Notes: a model not told the origin generated them from the letters alone. DNA of 64,000 bases from Flavobacterium sp. H122 (GCF_004959765.1 NZ_SJZD01000012.1:24120-88119); one strand, 5' to 3'. Shown: positions 37,588-46,389, counted from the first letter of the stretch. A program made the numbers and translations.

Positions 37588-38328
37588 TTAAAACTCAATC
37601 TTTTTTCTTCTTAATTCGAAGTTTTGACCTAAATACACACGGCGTACCATTTCGTCTTCAACCAATTCTTCAGGGACTCCGGCTTTAAGGATTCCACCTT
37701 CAAACATTAAGTAGGTTTTATCTGTAATGGCAAGTGTTTCCTGTACGTTATGGTCTGTGATTAAGATGCCAATATTTTTGTTTTTCAACTTCGCAACAAT
37801 GCGCTGGATGTCTTCAACCGCAACGGGGTCAACTCCTGCAAAAGGTTCGTCTAAAAGAATGAATTTTGGGTCGGTTGCTAAGCATCGTGCAATTTCGGTA
37901 CGGCGACGCTCACCACCGGATAATAAGTCACCTCGATTGGTACGTATATGATTTAACGAAAACTCATCAATTAAAGCTTCCATTTTTTCTTCCTGCTGTT
38001 CTTTGGTTAAATCAGTCAATTGCAGTACGCTCATGATATTGTCTTCAATACTCATTTTTCGGAATACAGAAGCTTCCTGAGCAAGATAACCTATCCCGTT
38101 TTGTGCACGTTTGTACATAGGGAAATCAGTAATATTCATATCGTCAAGGTAAATATTACCCGAGTTAGGTTTTACTAATCCTACAATCATGTAGAAAGAT
38201 GTTGTTTTTCCGGCACCGTTAGGTCCTAATAGTCCCACGATCTCACCTTGATTTACTTCAACCGAAATTCCTTTTACAACTGATCTTCTTTTATAGGTTT
38301 TAACTAGATTATCTGCTCTTAATATCAT
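37588..38328 (-). CDS. lptB: LPS export ABC transporter ATP-binding protein
   Basis: A 246-residue cytoplasmic ATPase of the LptB2FG complex that extracts LPS from the inner membrane. The Walker A motif is GPNGAGKTT (residues about 35-43). The Q-loop is YLAQEASVF, the signature LLSGGERRRTEIARCLA, the Walker B FILLDEPFAGVDP and the H-loop ITDHNV. Length matches the family. It lies downstream of kdsD-tatC-ahpD-like on the same strand after a 112-nt gap that may hold its own promoter. Confidence 0.93.
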   Translation of the reverse strand: MILRADNLVKTYKRRSVVKGISVEVNQGEIVGLLGPNGAGKTTSFYMIVGLVKPNSGNIYLDDMNITDFPMYKRAQNGIGYLAQEASVFRKMSIEDNIMSVLQLTDLTKEQQEEKMEALIDEFSLNHIRTNRGDLLSGGERRRTEIARCLATDPKFILLDEPFAGVDPVAVEDIQRIVAKLKNKNIGILITDHNVQETLAITDKTYLMFEGGILKAGVPEELVEDEMVRRVYLGQNFELRRKKIEF

Positions 38329-38440
38329 TGTTTTTTGTTTATTCGGTTATTGTCATTTGATTATTCGCAAAGTAACAAATAAACAAATCAACGTATAACC
38401 CTATTAACAATTATTTAGTTTAACTTACGTTCTGTTCGTC

Positions 38441-38791
38441 TTACAGACTCGAGTCTTCAAGTGCTTCCCAGAATTCGTAAGCTCTTCTTAAATGCGGAAT
38501 AACGATTGTACCGCCAACTAAAGTTGCAACACTCATTGCTTCCATCATTTCGGCTTTATTTATACCTAACTTATAGCAAGTTTCCAAGTGGTATTTAATG
38601 CAGTCATCACAGCGCAATACTGCCGATGCTACCAAGCCCATTAATTCTTTAGTTTTAGTATCTAAAGCACCTTCGGCATAAGTGTTGGTGTCTAAGTTAT
38701 ATATTCGTTTGATAACTTTGTTATCATCAGATAATATTTTTTCGTTCATTTTAGAACGGTAATCGTTGAAATCTTTAACTAAATCAGCCAT
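38441..38791 (-). CDS. Carboxymuconolactone decarboxylase / AhpD-like protein
   Basis: A 116-residue all-helical protein. VASAVLRCDDCIKYHLETCY gives the CxxC-x3-H redox motif of AhpD-like proteins. LGINKAEMMEAMSVATLVGG follows. Members reduce peroxidase partners or act as thiol-disulphide peroxidases. It overlaps the end of tatC by 8 nt, so it is translated from the same message. Confidence 0.85.
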   Translation of the reverse strand: MADLVKDFNDYRSKMNEKILSDDNKVIKRIYNLDTNTYAEGALDTKTKELMGLVASAVLRCDDCIKYHLETCYKLGINKAEMMEAMSVATLVGGTIVIPHLRRAYEFWEALEDSSL

Positions 38792-39602
38792 TTTGTTCTT
38801 TTAATTGGTTTTTATAAACGATTTTCGAAATCAAAATACTGATTTCATATATCAATAACATGGGGACTGCCACAGTAATTTGGCTTACTACATCAGGGGG
38901 AGTAACTATAGCTGAAATAATAAGTACTATTATAACAGCATACTTTCTAGTATTTTGTAAAAATGTAGGTGAAACCAAGCCTATTTTAGTAAGTAAATAA
39001 ATGATGACAGGCATTTCAAAAAAGATACCGCCTGCTAAAACGGATGTTTTTACCATACTGATGTATGAGCCTAAATCGATGTCGTTTTTAACAACATCAC
39101 TTATCGAAAATGAGGCAAGGAAGTTTACTGACATGGGTACGATTACAAAATAACCGAATAAAACTCCCGTGAAAAATAATACTGATGCTGAAAATATAAA
39201 AACTTTAGCATACTTGCGTTCGTGTTCATACAAAGCAGGACTTATAAAACGCCATATTTCGTAAAGTATGTAGGGGAAACCCAGGATAAATCCAGCAGTG
39301 ATACACATCCATACAAATACGTTTACCTGACCTTCCATACTTGTGTTTTGGATAGTGAAAGGTAATTCTTCGATACAAATTGTATCGGCAAAACCTAAAT
39401 AATGTGACGCATCACAAAAAAAACGATAGGTGACAAAATCAACCCGGGTTGGACCAAAAACTATTTGGTCAAAAATAAAATCGGCCACAAAAAATATAGC
39501 AATGGCTAATATAACTACTGCTATTGTACTTCTGACCAACAACCATCTTAACTCCTCAAGATGGTCTAAAAATGACATTTCTGATAAGGTTTTTTTTGCC
39601 AT
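38784..39602 (-). CDS. tatC: Sec-independent protein translocase subunit TatC
   Basis: A 272-residue inner-membrane protein with six hydrophobic segments. MSFLDHLEELRWLLVRSTIA is the conserved cytosolic N-terminal motif that binds twin-arginine signal peptides. YEIWRFISPALYEHERKY and FEMPVIIYLLTKIGLVSP follow, with ISAIVTPPDVVSQ near the end. It starts right after the kdsD stop and overlaps the AhpD-like gene. Confidence 0.94.
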   Translation of the reverse strand: MAKKTLSEMSFLDHLEELRWLLVRSTIAVVILAIAIFFVADFIFDQIVFGPTRVDFVTYRFFCDASHYLGFADTICIEELPFTIQNTSMEGQVNVFVWMCITAGFILGFPYILYEIWRFISPALYEHERKYAKVFIFSASVLFFTGVLFGYFVIVPMSVNFLASFSISDVVKNDIDLGSYISMVKTSVLAGGIFFEMPVIIYLLTKIGLVSPTFLQNTRKYAVIIVLIISAIVTPPDVVSQITVAVPMLLIYEISILISKIVYKNQLKEQNG

Positions 39603-40568
39603 TTATATAATTCCTTCTTTTAATATATCGTGAATATGAATAATTCCAGCATATTTGTTGTTTTCCTCTACTACCATTTGAGTAATCGAAAAATCTTCCA
39701 TAATGTTGAAAGCATCAATTACCATTGAGTTTAATTGAATGGTTTTCGGATTAACTGTCATGATATCTTTAGCAACTAAACCGGAAATAGTTTCCGTTTT
39801 GTTGAGCATACGGCGAATATCACCATCAGTGATAATACCGACTAATTTATTCCCATCAATTACAGCAGTTACCCCTAAACGTTTTTCTGATATTTCAACA
39901 ATGACATCTTTGATGGATGTAGTAGGTGTAACCATTGGCTTGTGGGTTCTGTCCAGCATGTCACCAACACGTAACAATAATTTTTTACCTAAAGCACCTC
40001 CTGGGTGGTATTTGGCAAAATCCTCACTTTTGAAATTCTGCATTTCCATTAAGCAAACTGCAAGGGCATCACCTAAAACCAATTGTGCTGTGGTGCTGTT
40101 TGTTGGGGCTAAGTTATTTGGACAAGCTTCTTTTTCTGCATGCGCATTGAGAACCAAATGTGACTCTTTAGCTAAAAAAGAAGTAAGATTAGCAGTCATA
40201 CCAATTAGAGTGTTTCCAAAACGCTTCAATAATGGCGCTAAAACTTTAATCTCAGGGCTATTTCCGCTTTTTGAAATACAAATAATTACATCGCCATCCT
40301 GAACCATTCCTAAATCACCATGTATGGCTTCTGAGGCATGTAAAAACATTGAAGGAGTTCCTGTTGAATTGAATGTGGCTACCATTTTTTGTGCAATAAT
40401 GGCACTTTTGCCTATTCCGGTCACTATAAGCCGGCCTTTGCTGTTGTGGATCAGCCCAACAGCTGAGGCAAAATCTTCATTCAAATAATTAACCAGTTGC
40501 GCTATGGTTTCACTCTCTTCCAATATGGTTTTTTTAGCAGAGGCTAAAATGTTTTCTTTTGTAATCAA
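39603..40568 (-). CDS. kdsD: D-arabinose 5-phosphate isomerase (KpsF/GutQ family)
   Basis: A 321-residue enzyme turning ribulose 5-phosphate into arabinose 5-phosphate for Kdo. The SIS domain (about 35-170) has GRLIVTGIGKSAIIAQKMVA, TPSMFLHASEAIHGDLGMV and ICISKSGNSPEIK. Two CBS repeats follow from about 205 (KPMVTPTTSIKDVIVEI and VAKDIMTVNPKTIQL). Its place with lptB fits LPS synthesis. The divergent recQ shares the 234-nt upstream region. Confidence 0.92.
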   Translation of the reverse strand: MITKENILASAKKTILEESETIAQLVNYLNEDFASAVGLIHNSKGRLIVTGIGKSAIIAQKMVATFNSTGTPSMFLHASEAIHGDLGMVQDGDVIICISKSGNSPEIKVLAPLLKRFGNTLIGMTANLTSFLAKESHLVLNAHAEKEACPNNLAPTNSTTAQLVLGDALAVCLMEMQNFKSEDFAKYHPGGALGKKLLLRVGDMLDRTHKPMVTPTTSIKDVIVEISEKRLGVTAVIDGNKLVGIITDGDIRRMLNKTETISGLVAKDIMTVNPKTIQLNSMVIDAFNIMEDFSITQMVVEENNKYAGIIHIHDILKEGII

Positions 40569-40597
40569 AACAAGAATAGTTTTAAATTTGTGTGTCT

Positions 40598-40627
40598 CAA
40601 AGAAATTTGTATCTTTATGTGTGCAAA
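40598..40627 (-). promoter_or_regulatory. Likely kdsD operon promoter
   Basis: Read on the minus strand, TTTG (40627-40624) lies 18 nt before TTTCTTTG (40605-40598), close to the Bacteroidota -33/-7 pattern. The start codon is at 40568. The match at -7 lacks the usual TA, so confidence is modest. Confidence 0.4.
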
Positions 40628-40802
40628 TTTATGAAAATACCCTTTAGTAAAGTTTTTTTATTTGCCCGAAATTTTATTAATTTCGTGTAAAATTTCTCAA
40701 AAATAAAAATAACAGACACATTTTTCTTTTATCTTACAAAAAGGGAGGAGTAAATGTTGTTTGATTTTATCATTTAATAACTTTTTAGAAAATAGTTGAA
40801 GA

Positions 40803-42998
40803 ATGAGTTCAGACCCAATCGATTTACATAAAGAACTAAAAAAATATTTTGGCTTCGACCAATTTAAAGGACTTCAGGAACAGGTAGTCCGAAGTATTGT
40901 TTCAGGAAAAAACACTTTTGTGATTATGCCTACAGGCGGAGGTAAATCACTGTGTTATCAATTACCGGCATTAATTCAGGAAGGTGTTGCTATTGTGGTG
41001 TCGCCGTTAATCGCCTTAATGAAAAATCAGGTTGATGCATTAAGGAGTCTGGGATCTGAAATGGGAATCGCCCATGTTTTAAATTCTTCACTTACAAAGA
41101 CAGAAATAAATCAGGTAAAAAAAGATATAGCTTCAGGATTGACAAAATTATTATATGTTGCTCCCGAATCATTAACAAAAGACGAATATGTTGAGTTTCT
41201 TAAAGCCCAAAATATTTCTTTTGTTGCAATTGATGAAGCCCACTGTATTTCTGAATGGGGTCATGATTTCAGACCTGAGTACAGAAATTTAAGAAATATT
41301 ATCAGCTCTATAGGTGAATTGCCTATTATTGGGTTAACCGCAACGGCAACTCCAAAAGTGCAGGAGGATATTCTTAAAAATCTGGATATGCCGGATGCCA
41401 ATACATTTAAGGCATCATTTAACCGTCCAAATTTATTTTACGAAGTACGCACAAAAACTAAAAATGTTGAAGCCGACATTATCCGTTTTATAAAACAGCA
41501 TAAAGGAAAGTCTGGGGTTATTTATTGTCTTTCCCGTAAAAAAGTGGAAGAAATTGCTCAGGTTTTACAGGTAAACGGTATTTCGGCTGTACCTTATCAT
41601 GCAGGATTGGATGCTAAAACAAGAGCCAAACATCAGGATATGTTTCTTATGGAGGATGTTGATGTGGTAGTGGCAACCATAGCATTTGGTATGGGTATTG
41701 ACAAGCCGGATGTGCGGTTTGTGATTCATCATGATATTCCTAAATCGCTGGAAAGTTATTATCAGGAAACTGGTAGAGCAGGACGTGACGGAGGTGAGGG
41801 GCATTGTCTGGCTTATTATTCGTATAAAGATGTAGAAAAACTTGAAAAATTTATGGCCGGAAAACCAGTTGCAGAGCAGGAGGTAGGTTTTGCATTATTA
41901 CAAGAGGTGGTTTCTTATGCAGAAACTTCTATCTCCCGTCGTAAATTCCTACTGCATTATTTTGGTGAGGAATTTGATAATGAGACAGGTGAAGGCGGTG
42001 ATATGGACGATAATGTCCGTAATCCTAAAAAGAAAATTGAAGCCAAAGACAATGTTGTTGTACTTTTAGATGTTATAAGAGATACAAAAGAACTATATAA
42101 ATCCAAAGAAATAATTCTTACCTTAATTGGTAAGGTAAACGCAACCATCAAAGCGCATCGTACAGATGCGCAAAAGTTTTTTGGTCGTGGAAAAGAGCAT
42201 GATGAGAAGTATTGGATGGCTTTAGTCCGTCAGATAATGGTGGAAGGGTTGATTCGAAAAGACATTGAAACTTACGGCGTTTTGAAACTTACCGAAAAGG
42301 GTCTGGAATTTATTAAAAATCCTCATTCGTTCATGATGACAGAAGATCATGAATATGATGATAATGAGGATGATAGTGTTGTGACTTCGGGTAAATCGTC
42401 AGGTACTGCAGATGAAGCTTTGATGGCCATGTTGGTGGATTTGCGTAAAAAGGTTGCCAAAAAAGAAGGAGTGCCACCTTATGTGGTATTTCAGGAATTT
42501 TCATTGGAAGATATGGCTTTGAAATATCCTGCTTCTATTACAGAAATGAGCAATATTCAGGGAGTAGGAGAAGGGAAGGCCAAAAAATACGGCAAGGATT
42601 TTGTGGATTTAATCGCAAGATATGTAGAAGATAACGATATTGTTCGTCCGGATGATTTAGTGGTAAAATCCACAGGAGCAAATTCGGCATTAAAATTATA
42701 TATAATACAGAATATTGACCGTAAACTACCTTTGGATGATATAGCTAAAGCAAAAGGTCTGGACATGGATACTTTGCTGAAAGAAATGGAGCAAATTGTA
42801 TATTCAGGTACAAAATTGAATATTAGTTATTGGGTGGATGATATTCTTGACGAAGATCAGCAGGAAGAGATTCAGGATTATTTCATGGAATCAGAATCGG
42901 ACAAAATTCAGGATGCTCTTGATGAATTTGATGGTGAGTTCGATACTGAAGAACTGCGTCTAATGCGCATCAAATTTATCAGCGAAGTGGCTAATTAA
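40803..42998 (+). CDS. recQ: ATP-dependent DNA helicase RecQ, zinc-site cysteines absent
   Basis: A 731-residue superfamily 2 helicase. GFDQFKGLQEQVVRSI is motif 0 and MPTGGGKSLCYQLPA the Walker A. IDEAHCISEWGHDFRPEY is the DEAH box plus aromatic-rich loop. GLTATATP and QETGRAGRDG (motif VI) follow. An HRDC domain lies near 537-612 (DEALMAMLVDLRKKVAKKEG). At the RQC zinc site (about residue 379), SRRKFLLHYFGEEFD is followed by NETGEGGDMDDN with no Cys where E. coli RecQ has four. A terminator follows. Confidence 0.93.
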   Translation: MSSDPIDLHKELKKYFGFDQFKGLQEQVVRSIVSGKNTFVIMPTGGGKSLCYQLPALIQEGVAIVVSPLIALMKNQVDALRSLGSEMGIAHVLNSSLTKTEINQVKKDIASGLTKLLYVAPESLTKDEYVEFLKAQNISFVAIDEAHCISEWGHDFRPEYRNLRNIISSIGELPIIGLTATATPKVQEDILKNLDMPDANTFKASFNRPNLFYEVRTKTKNVEADIIRFIKQHKGKSGVIYCLSRKKVEEIAQVLQVNGISAVPYHAGLDAKTRAKHQDMFLMEDVDVVVATIAFGMGIDKPDVRFVIHHDIPKSLESYYQETGRAGRDGGEGHCLAYYSYKDVEKLEKFMAGKPVAEQEVGFALLQEVVSYAETSISRRKFLLHYFGEEFDNETGEGGDMDDNVRNPKKKIEAKDNVVVLLDVIRDTKELYKSKEIILTLIGKVNATIKAHRTDAQKFFGRGKEHDEKYWMALVRQIMVEGLIRKDIETYGVLKLTEKGLEFIKNPHSFMMTEDHEYDDNEDDSVVTSGKSSGTADEALMAMLVDLRKKVAKKEGVPPYVVFQEFSLEDMALKYPASITEMSNIQGVGEGKAKKYGKDFVDLIARYVEDNDIVRPDDLVVKSTGANSALKLYIIQNIDRKLPLDDIAKAKGLDMDTLLKEMEQIVYSGTKLNISYWVDDILDEDQQEEIQDYFMESESDKIQDALDEFDGEFDTEELRLMRIKFISEVAN

Positions 42999-43172
42999 TT
43001 AAGTTCTGCTTCAAATAAAATCTAGTATGTTACCGGTAACTATGCTTTTAATGGCTTGGTTATTAGTGTTCTGTATAAATTTTATGTTTTTTTAAAAAAT
43101 AAGGAAACTTCTATCCCTGCGGACAGTGAAGACTTGTTTTTTATAGATTTTTTTTGATTATAACCAAAAGTA

Positions 43173-43209
43173 AGCCTCTGTTAAATAGATTTTAAAGAGG
43201 CCTTTTTTA
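43173..43209 (+). terminator. Rho-independent terminator after recQ
   Basis: AGCCTCT pairs with AGAGGCCT across a 16-nt loop and is followed by a run of T. It lies 175 nt after the recQ stop. Confidence 0.7.
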
Positions 43210-43264
43210 TGTTTTTTAGAAAAAATAGTTGTTATGCAATTATTGCTGTAAGTCGTTTGGTGTT

Positions 43265-43568
43265 TTACCTATTTTCAATTCGTTTCAACATTTCTTCTGC
43301 ATTTTTATTTTTGGCGTCAAATTCCAATGCTTTTTTTAAGTTAATAATCTCCAAATCTGCTTTTTTCATTTTGTAGCAACATTCTCCAATAAATGAATAG
43401 GCACTTGAAATTGCAGTAGTGTTTTTGAATCAATTGTTCTACTTAACTGAAAAATTTTGATTGCATCTTCAAATCGATTTTTTCTCATTAAATACTTTCC
43501 GGTATTTATTAAATCGGCAAATTCGTTTGAAAAATCATATTTCTCTTTTTGATTGGATTTAATTTATT
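43265..43568 (-). pseudogene. C-terminal fragment of a TPR-like protein, frameshifted
   Basis: On the minus strand two frames join into one TPR-like tail: FSNEFADLINTGKYLMRKNR then FEDAIKIFQLSRTIDSKT, a frameshift near 43420, then AYSFIGECCYKMKKADLEII and NLKKALEFDAKNKNAEEMLK ending RIENR and TAA at 43265. The N-terminal part is gone. A piece of an attC-like arm (43626-43643) lies just upstream, so a deletion probably removed both the gene start and the left arm of that site. This is likely the decayed last cassette of the array. Confidence 0.6.
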
Positions 43569-43625
43569 CATAAAATGAAATTCGATTTTGAAAATCCGCA
43601 GGATTTTTCAAAGTAGCCCAAAGAA

Positions 43626-43643
43626 GCCATTGCAGCAAACCAC
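43626..43643. repeat. attC-like site 1, right-arm piece left of the IS element
   Basis: GCCATTGCAGCAAACCAC matches the right arms of other sites (compare GCTATTGCGCCAAACCAC at 56186-56203). The expected next bases, TGTT, are found after the IS element at 44851. The left arm of this site is missing. Confidence 0.6.
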
Positions 43644-43671
43644 CTTAAGTTTACATAAAAAAGGAAAGAAC

Positions 43672-43745
43672 AAAAGAGAGGAGTAAGGTTATAGATAACC
43701 GCAGGAACTATAGATTCCGTCAACAGTGATAATCCCCTCTCTTTT
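43672..43745 (+). ncRNA. Candidate bridge RNA of the IS110 element
   Basis: The non-coding left end folds. AAAAGAGAGG (43672-43681) pairs perfectly with CCTCTCTTTT (43736-43745). Inside it are GGTTAT-AG-ATAACC (43687-43700) and GGAA / TTCC (43704-43718). IS110-group elements carry a structured bridge RNA upstream of the transposase whose loops pair with donor and target DNA. Position and nested stems fit. The guide loops were not assigned. Confidence 0.5.
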
Positions 43746-43837
43746 CTACTTTTATTTCGTACAGTTTTTTGAGATAGGATCTCGTTTTTAAGGTGATGAA
43801 AAGCAAGTAGAATGTCCTTTCACAAATCATTTTTGTT

Positions 43838-44812
43838 ATGGATAAAAATAAGAAAATTTTCGGAATCGACATTAGTAAAGAGACCTTTGATGTTGTGGAT
43901 TCTCAGGGTAATTATTATCAATTCTCTAACAATTTTAAAAGCTTTTTAAAGTTTTTAAAATTGTTGGATGAAAATTCGCATTGTGTTATGGAAGCCACTG
44001 GCTATTACCATTATTCCTTAGCTTGCTTTTTAGTAGAGAAGGGTATTGCCGTTTCAGTAGAGAATCCCTTATCGGTCAAACGCTTTATCCAAATGCATTT
44101 AAGTAGGATCAAGACCGATAAATCAGATGCGGCAATGATTTGTCTGTATGGTCAGCAACGTTTGTTAAGCTTGTGGGAAGGCTATTCAAAGAACCAGTTG
44201 GAAAGCCTTCAGTTAATAGGCTTATTAGAGACTTATACCAAACAATCTACTGCCTTAAAAAACAAACTGGAAGATCAGCAGACTTTAGGAAATCCCTCAA
44301 ATCTGGTTTTGAAATCCTTGAAGAAGAACCTGATGCATTTGCAGAAGGAAATGGTTTTGATTGAGCAGGAGTTGCTGGTATTGGTAAAGCAGGAGCATCA
44401 GCAAATGCTGACCCAGTTGGAGAGTATTCCCGGAGTGGGCCGTAAAACAGCAATGTTGCTGGTTGTCTTGAGTGATGGTTTTAGACGTTTTGAAAACAGC
44501 TCGCAGTTGTGTTCGTTTACAGGACTGACCCCCATGATACGACAGTCAGGCAGTAGTGTAAAGGGGAAGAATAGAATTAGTAAGATGGGAAATGGACGCT
44601 TAAGGAATTTACTGTTTATGTGTAGTTTTACCGCTTGTAAATGTAATAAAGGCTGCAGGGAATTGTATGAACGTTTAGTGAATCAAGGCAAGAGTAAGAA
44701 ACTGGTATTAATTGCAGTGTGCAACAAACTTTTAAAACAGGCATTTGCAATTGCTAAATCGGGAGTATTATACAATGAAAATCACAGAAGTAAACTGCAA
44801 ATAACGAGCTAA
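43838..44812 (+). CDS. IS110-family transposase (DEDD recombinase)
   Basis: An intact 324-residue protein. The N-terminal RuvC-like domain gives the DEDD residues: FGIDISKETFDV (D), CVMEATGYYHY (E) and RIKTDKSDAAMI (D, D). The C-terminal Transposase_20 domain starts near 195 with LTQLESIPGVGRKTAMLL. FTGLTPMIRQSGSSVKGKNR holds the catalytic Ser region, followed by ISKMGNGRLRNLLFM. No frameshift is present, so the element may still be active. It marks the left edge of the cassette array. Confidence 0.93.
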   Translation: MDKNKKIFGIDISKETFDVVDSQGNYYQFSNNFKSFLKFLKLLDENSHCVMEATGYYHYSLACFLVEKGIAVSVENPLSVKRFIQMHLSRIKTDKSDAAMICLYGQQRLLSLWEGYSKNQLESLQLIGLLETYTKQSTALKNKLEDQQTLGNPSNLVLKSLKKNLMHLQKEMVLIEQELLVLVKQEHQQMLTQLESIPGVGRKTAMLLVVLSDGFRRFENSSQLCSFTGLTPMIRQSGSSVKGKNRISKMGNGRLRNLLFMCSFTACKCNKGCRELYERLVNQGKSKKLVLIAVCNKLLKQAFAIAKSGVLYNENHRSKLQITS

Positions 44813-44850
44813 AAAAATCAATTTTTTATTTGTTTTTAAGCACAGTTCTT

Positions 44851-44860
44851 TGTTAGCAAC
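44851..44860. repeat. attC-like site 1, right terminal box
   Basis: TGTTAGCAAC follows the IS element directly. GTTAGCAACA (44852-44861) is the exact reverse complement of TGTTGCTAAC at 45671-45680, so it is the left boundary of the first cassette. Confidence 0.7.
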
Positions 44861-44865
44861 AGTTT

Positions 44866-45654
44866 TTATTTTAGGAGTTTCATTATTTCAAATTCTGAGT
44901 TTGCCATGTTTTTAATTATTAAGTAACTCTTATCAATACTTTTTCCTTCCTTCTTATTATAAAACTCATTCAAATCTAAATTTATTTTTTCAGCTAAATC
45001 CAATTTGCTAATTGAAAGGTAATATTCTTGTTGATACAAGTATGCATATAGTTTTTGAATATCAGTTGAATTTTTATCAGTAAATATTTCATTAATTAAT
45101 GCTTCAACTTTTGAATTATTATTTGTGATTTCGTCAAAAAGATAAAGTTCAACTAGGTCTCCTTTCTCTTTTTCTTTGATAAACTTGTCTTCATCTTCTT
45201 TGTTGAATAGATTTTTTCTGTAAATCACTAAATTGTTTTTTATAAAATACCATCTTACCAAATGATTTTCATCTTCTTTAGTATATTTTCGGCTATCTTG
45301 ATTAAAGTTAGTTGAGAGAATTATTATTGGACCGTCTTTAGTTTTTTCTTCAATTGTAAATATTAGTTCAGCATTTAGTCACGTTTTCTGTGGGAAATCA
45401 AATTTAATTGCATTTTCAGGAGAAATTCTTTGGCGAACAGTTTTAATTATTTCTGCCATTTCTAAAGAACTAAGTTGCTTGTATAAATCAGTTCGATAAA
45501 ATGCATCTGCAAAAAAATTGTGTGTGAAAATATATTTATCAAAATTATAAGTATTTGTTTTGCTTTCACCAGTATAATAAACCTTGAATTTTTCTTGAGC
45601 GTTTACGATACTTAAATTCATTGTAACTAATAATAAAAAAATAGTTTTTTTCAT
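44866..45654 (-). pseudogene. Unknown secreted protein gene broken by one in-frame TGA
   Basis: The unit encodes one 262-residue frame with a single internal TGA at 45381-45379. Before it are 91 residues with a signal peptide (MKKTIFLLLVTMNLSIVNAQ). After it the same frame continues as LNAELIFTIEEKTKDG and on to FEIMKLLK and TAA. Total length 789 nt is a multiple of three, so a point mutation (for example CGA or TGG to TGA) is the simplest reading. No family was recognised. It is the cassette nearest the IS element, at the presumed distal end. Confidence 0.7.
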
Positions 45655-45673
45655 GTCGAATTTCTAAAATTGT

Positions 45674-45809
45674 TGCTAACGTCCCGTGGCTTTGCGAAGT
45701 TTTGGGGGTTAGTTTGCCCAAATGTATGATTTTAAGATAAAGTTTACAAAGATAAAACCAACTTTAAATTAAGCCTTAAAGCCCAAATTTCGCAAAACCA
45801 CTGTTGTGC
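45674..45809. repeat. attC-like site 2
   Basis: Left box TGCTAAC then GTCCCGTGGCTTTGCGAAG. Right arm TTTCGCAAAACCACTGTT, then box GTTGTGC. The arms pair (CTTTGCGAA with TTTCGCAAAA). 136 bp. Confidence 0.8.
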
Positions 45810-45826
45810 GTAGCTCTTATTATTTA

Positions 45827-46126
45827 TCAGATACTTAATTGGTTTTCAATATCCATTTTTTCGTGTAAAACTCTAATTACTTCTATTTCATTAGATTTTG
45901 TTTTTTTGAAAAATACTAAGTGAGATTTTACTTTTGAACATCTATAGTTTTTTCTAATATTTCCAAAGTCACGAGCCATTTCAAAATGATCAACTATATA
46001 TTCAATTTCATCAAAAATTAAATCATAATAACGGTCAGCTTGTTCAATTGACCAATTTTCCGCTGTGTAAATCCAAATTTTGTTAATGTCATCAAGAGCT
46101 TTCTCACTAATTATATATTCTGACAT
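45827..46126 (-). CDS. parE: RelE/ParE family toxin
   Basis: A 99-residue toxin-type protein. YIISEKALDDINKIWIYTAE is the N-terminal beta-hairpin and helix. ARDFGNIRKNYRCSKVKSHL and VFFKKTKSNEIEVIRVLHEK give the central and last strands, ending MDIENQL. ParE proteins poison gyrase and RelE proteins cut mRNA; the tail with IRVLHEKMD is ParE-like. ATG overlaps the antitoxin TAA (TAATG). Toxin-antitoxin pairs are common cargo of large cassette arrays and may keep the array from being lost. Confidence 0.85.
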   Translation of the reverse strand: MSEYIISEKALDDINKIWIYTAENWSIEQADRYYDLIFDEIEYIVDHFEMARDFGNIRKNYRCSKVKSHLVFFKKTKSNEIEVIRVLHEKMDIENQLSI

Positions 46127-46371
46127 TATTTCCCAAAGTTTGCTTTAAGTTGTTCAAGATTTTTGTTACGGTCAAAGTTTTTAATCTTAGCGCTTTTTTC
46201 GCCTATTTTAAGTTCATTGACTAAAGATTTTGTTTTGTTTTCTTCTTGTTCAAAAACTCTCAAAGCCGTTCTTACAACCTCGCTTACAGAATTATATTTT
46301 CCAGATGCAATTTGCTCATTGATAAAATTCTCAAAATAGTCACCTAATAATATTGAAGTATTTCGTGCCAT
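46126..46371 (-). CDS. parD: ParD family antitoxin
   Basis: An 81-residue protein. NTSILLGDYFENFINEQIAS and GKYNSVSEVVRTALRVFEQE are the ribbon-helix-helix DNA-binding half. The charged C-terminus (LVNELKIGEKSAKIKNFDRN) should wrap the toxin. It precedes the toxin gene, the usual order. A perfect palindrome 19 nt upstream is the likely operator. Confidence 0.87.
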   Translation of the reverse strand: MARNTSILLGDYFENFINEQIASGKYNSVSEVVRTALRVFEQEENKTKSLVNELKIGEKSAKIKNFDRNKNLEQLKANFGK

Positions 46372-46389
46372 AATCTTTTTTTATCAAAG

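Larger units (their letters stand above)
43644..44850 (+). mobile_element. IS110-family insertion sequence inside an attC-like site
   Basis: About 1.2 kb with a single transposase gene and a long 5' non-coding end. The left flank reads AAACCAC and the right flank TGTTAGCAAC. Joining them restores AAACCACTGTTAGC, the exact form of the intact sites nearby. The element therefore sits next to the G^TT cutting point of one site. No terminal inverted repeats were seen, as usual for IS110. Exact ends are uncertain by a few bases. Confidence 0.75.

Noticed and set aside
39739..40302. 187-residue frame opposite kdsD
   Set aside because: It is the antisense of a strongly conserved gene and has no recognisable family features. 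Similar shadow frames opposite other genes were also left out.
43021..43172. A gene between recQ and its terminator
   Set aside because: No frame of useful length with a sensible start was seen. The stretch looks like an untranslated tail.
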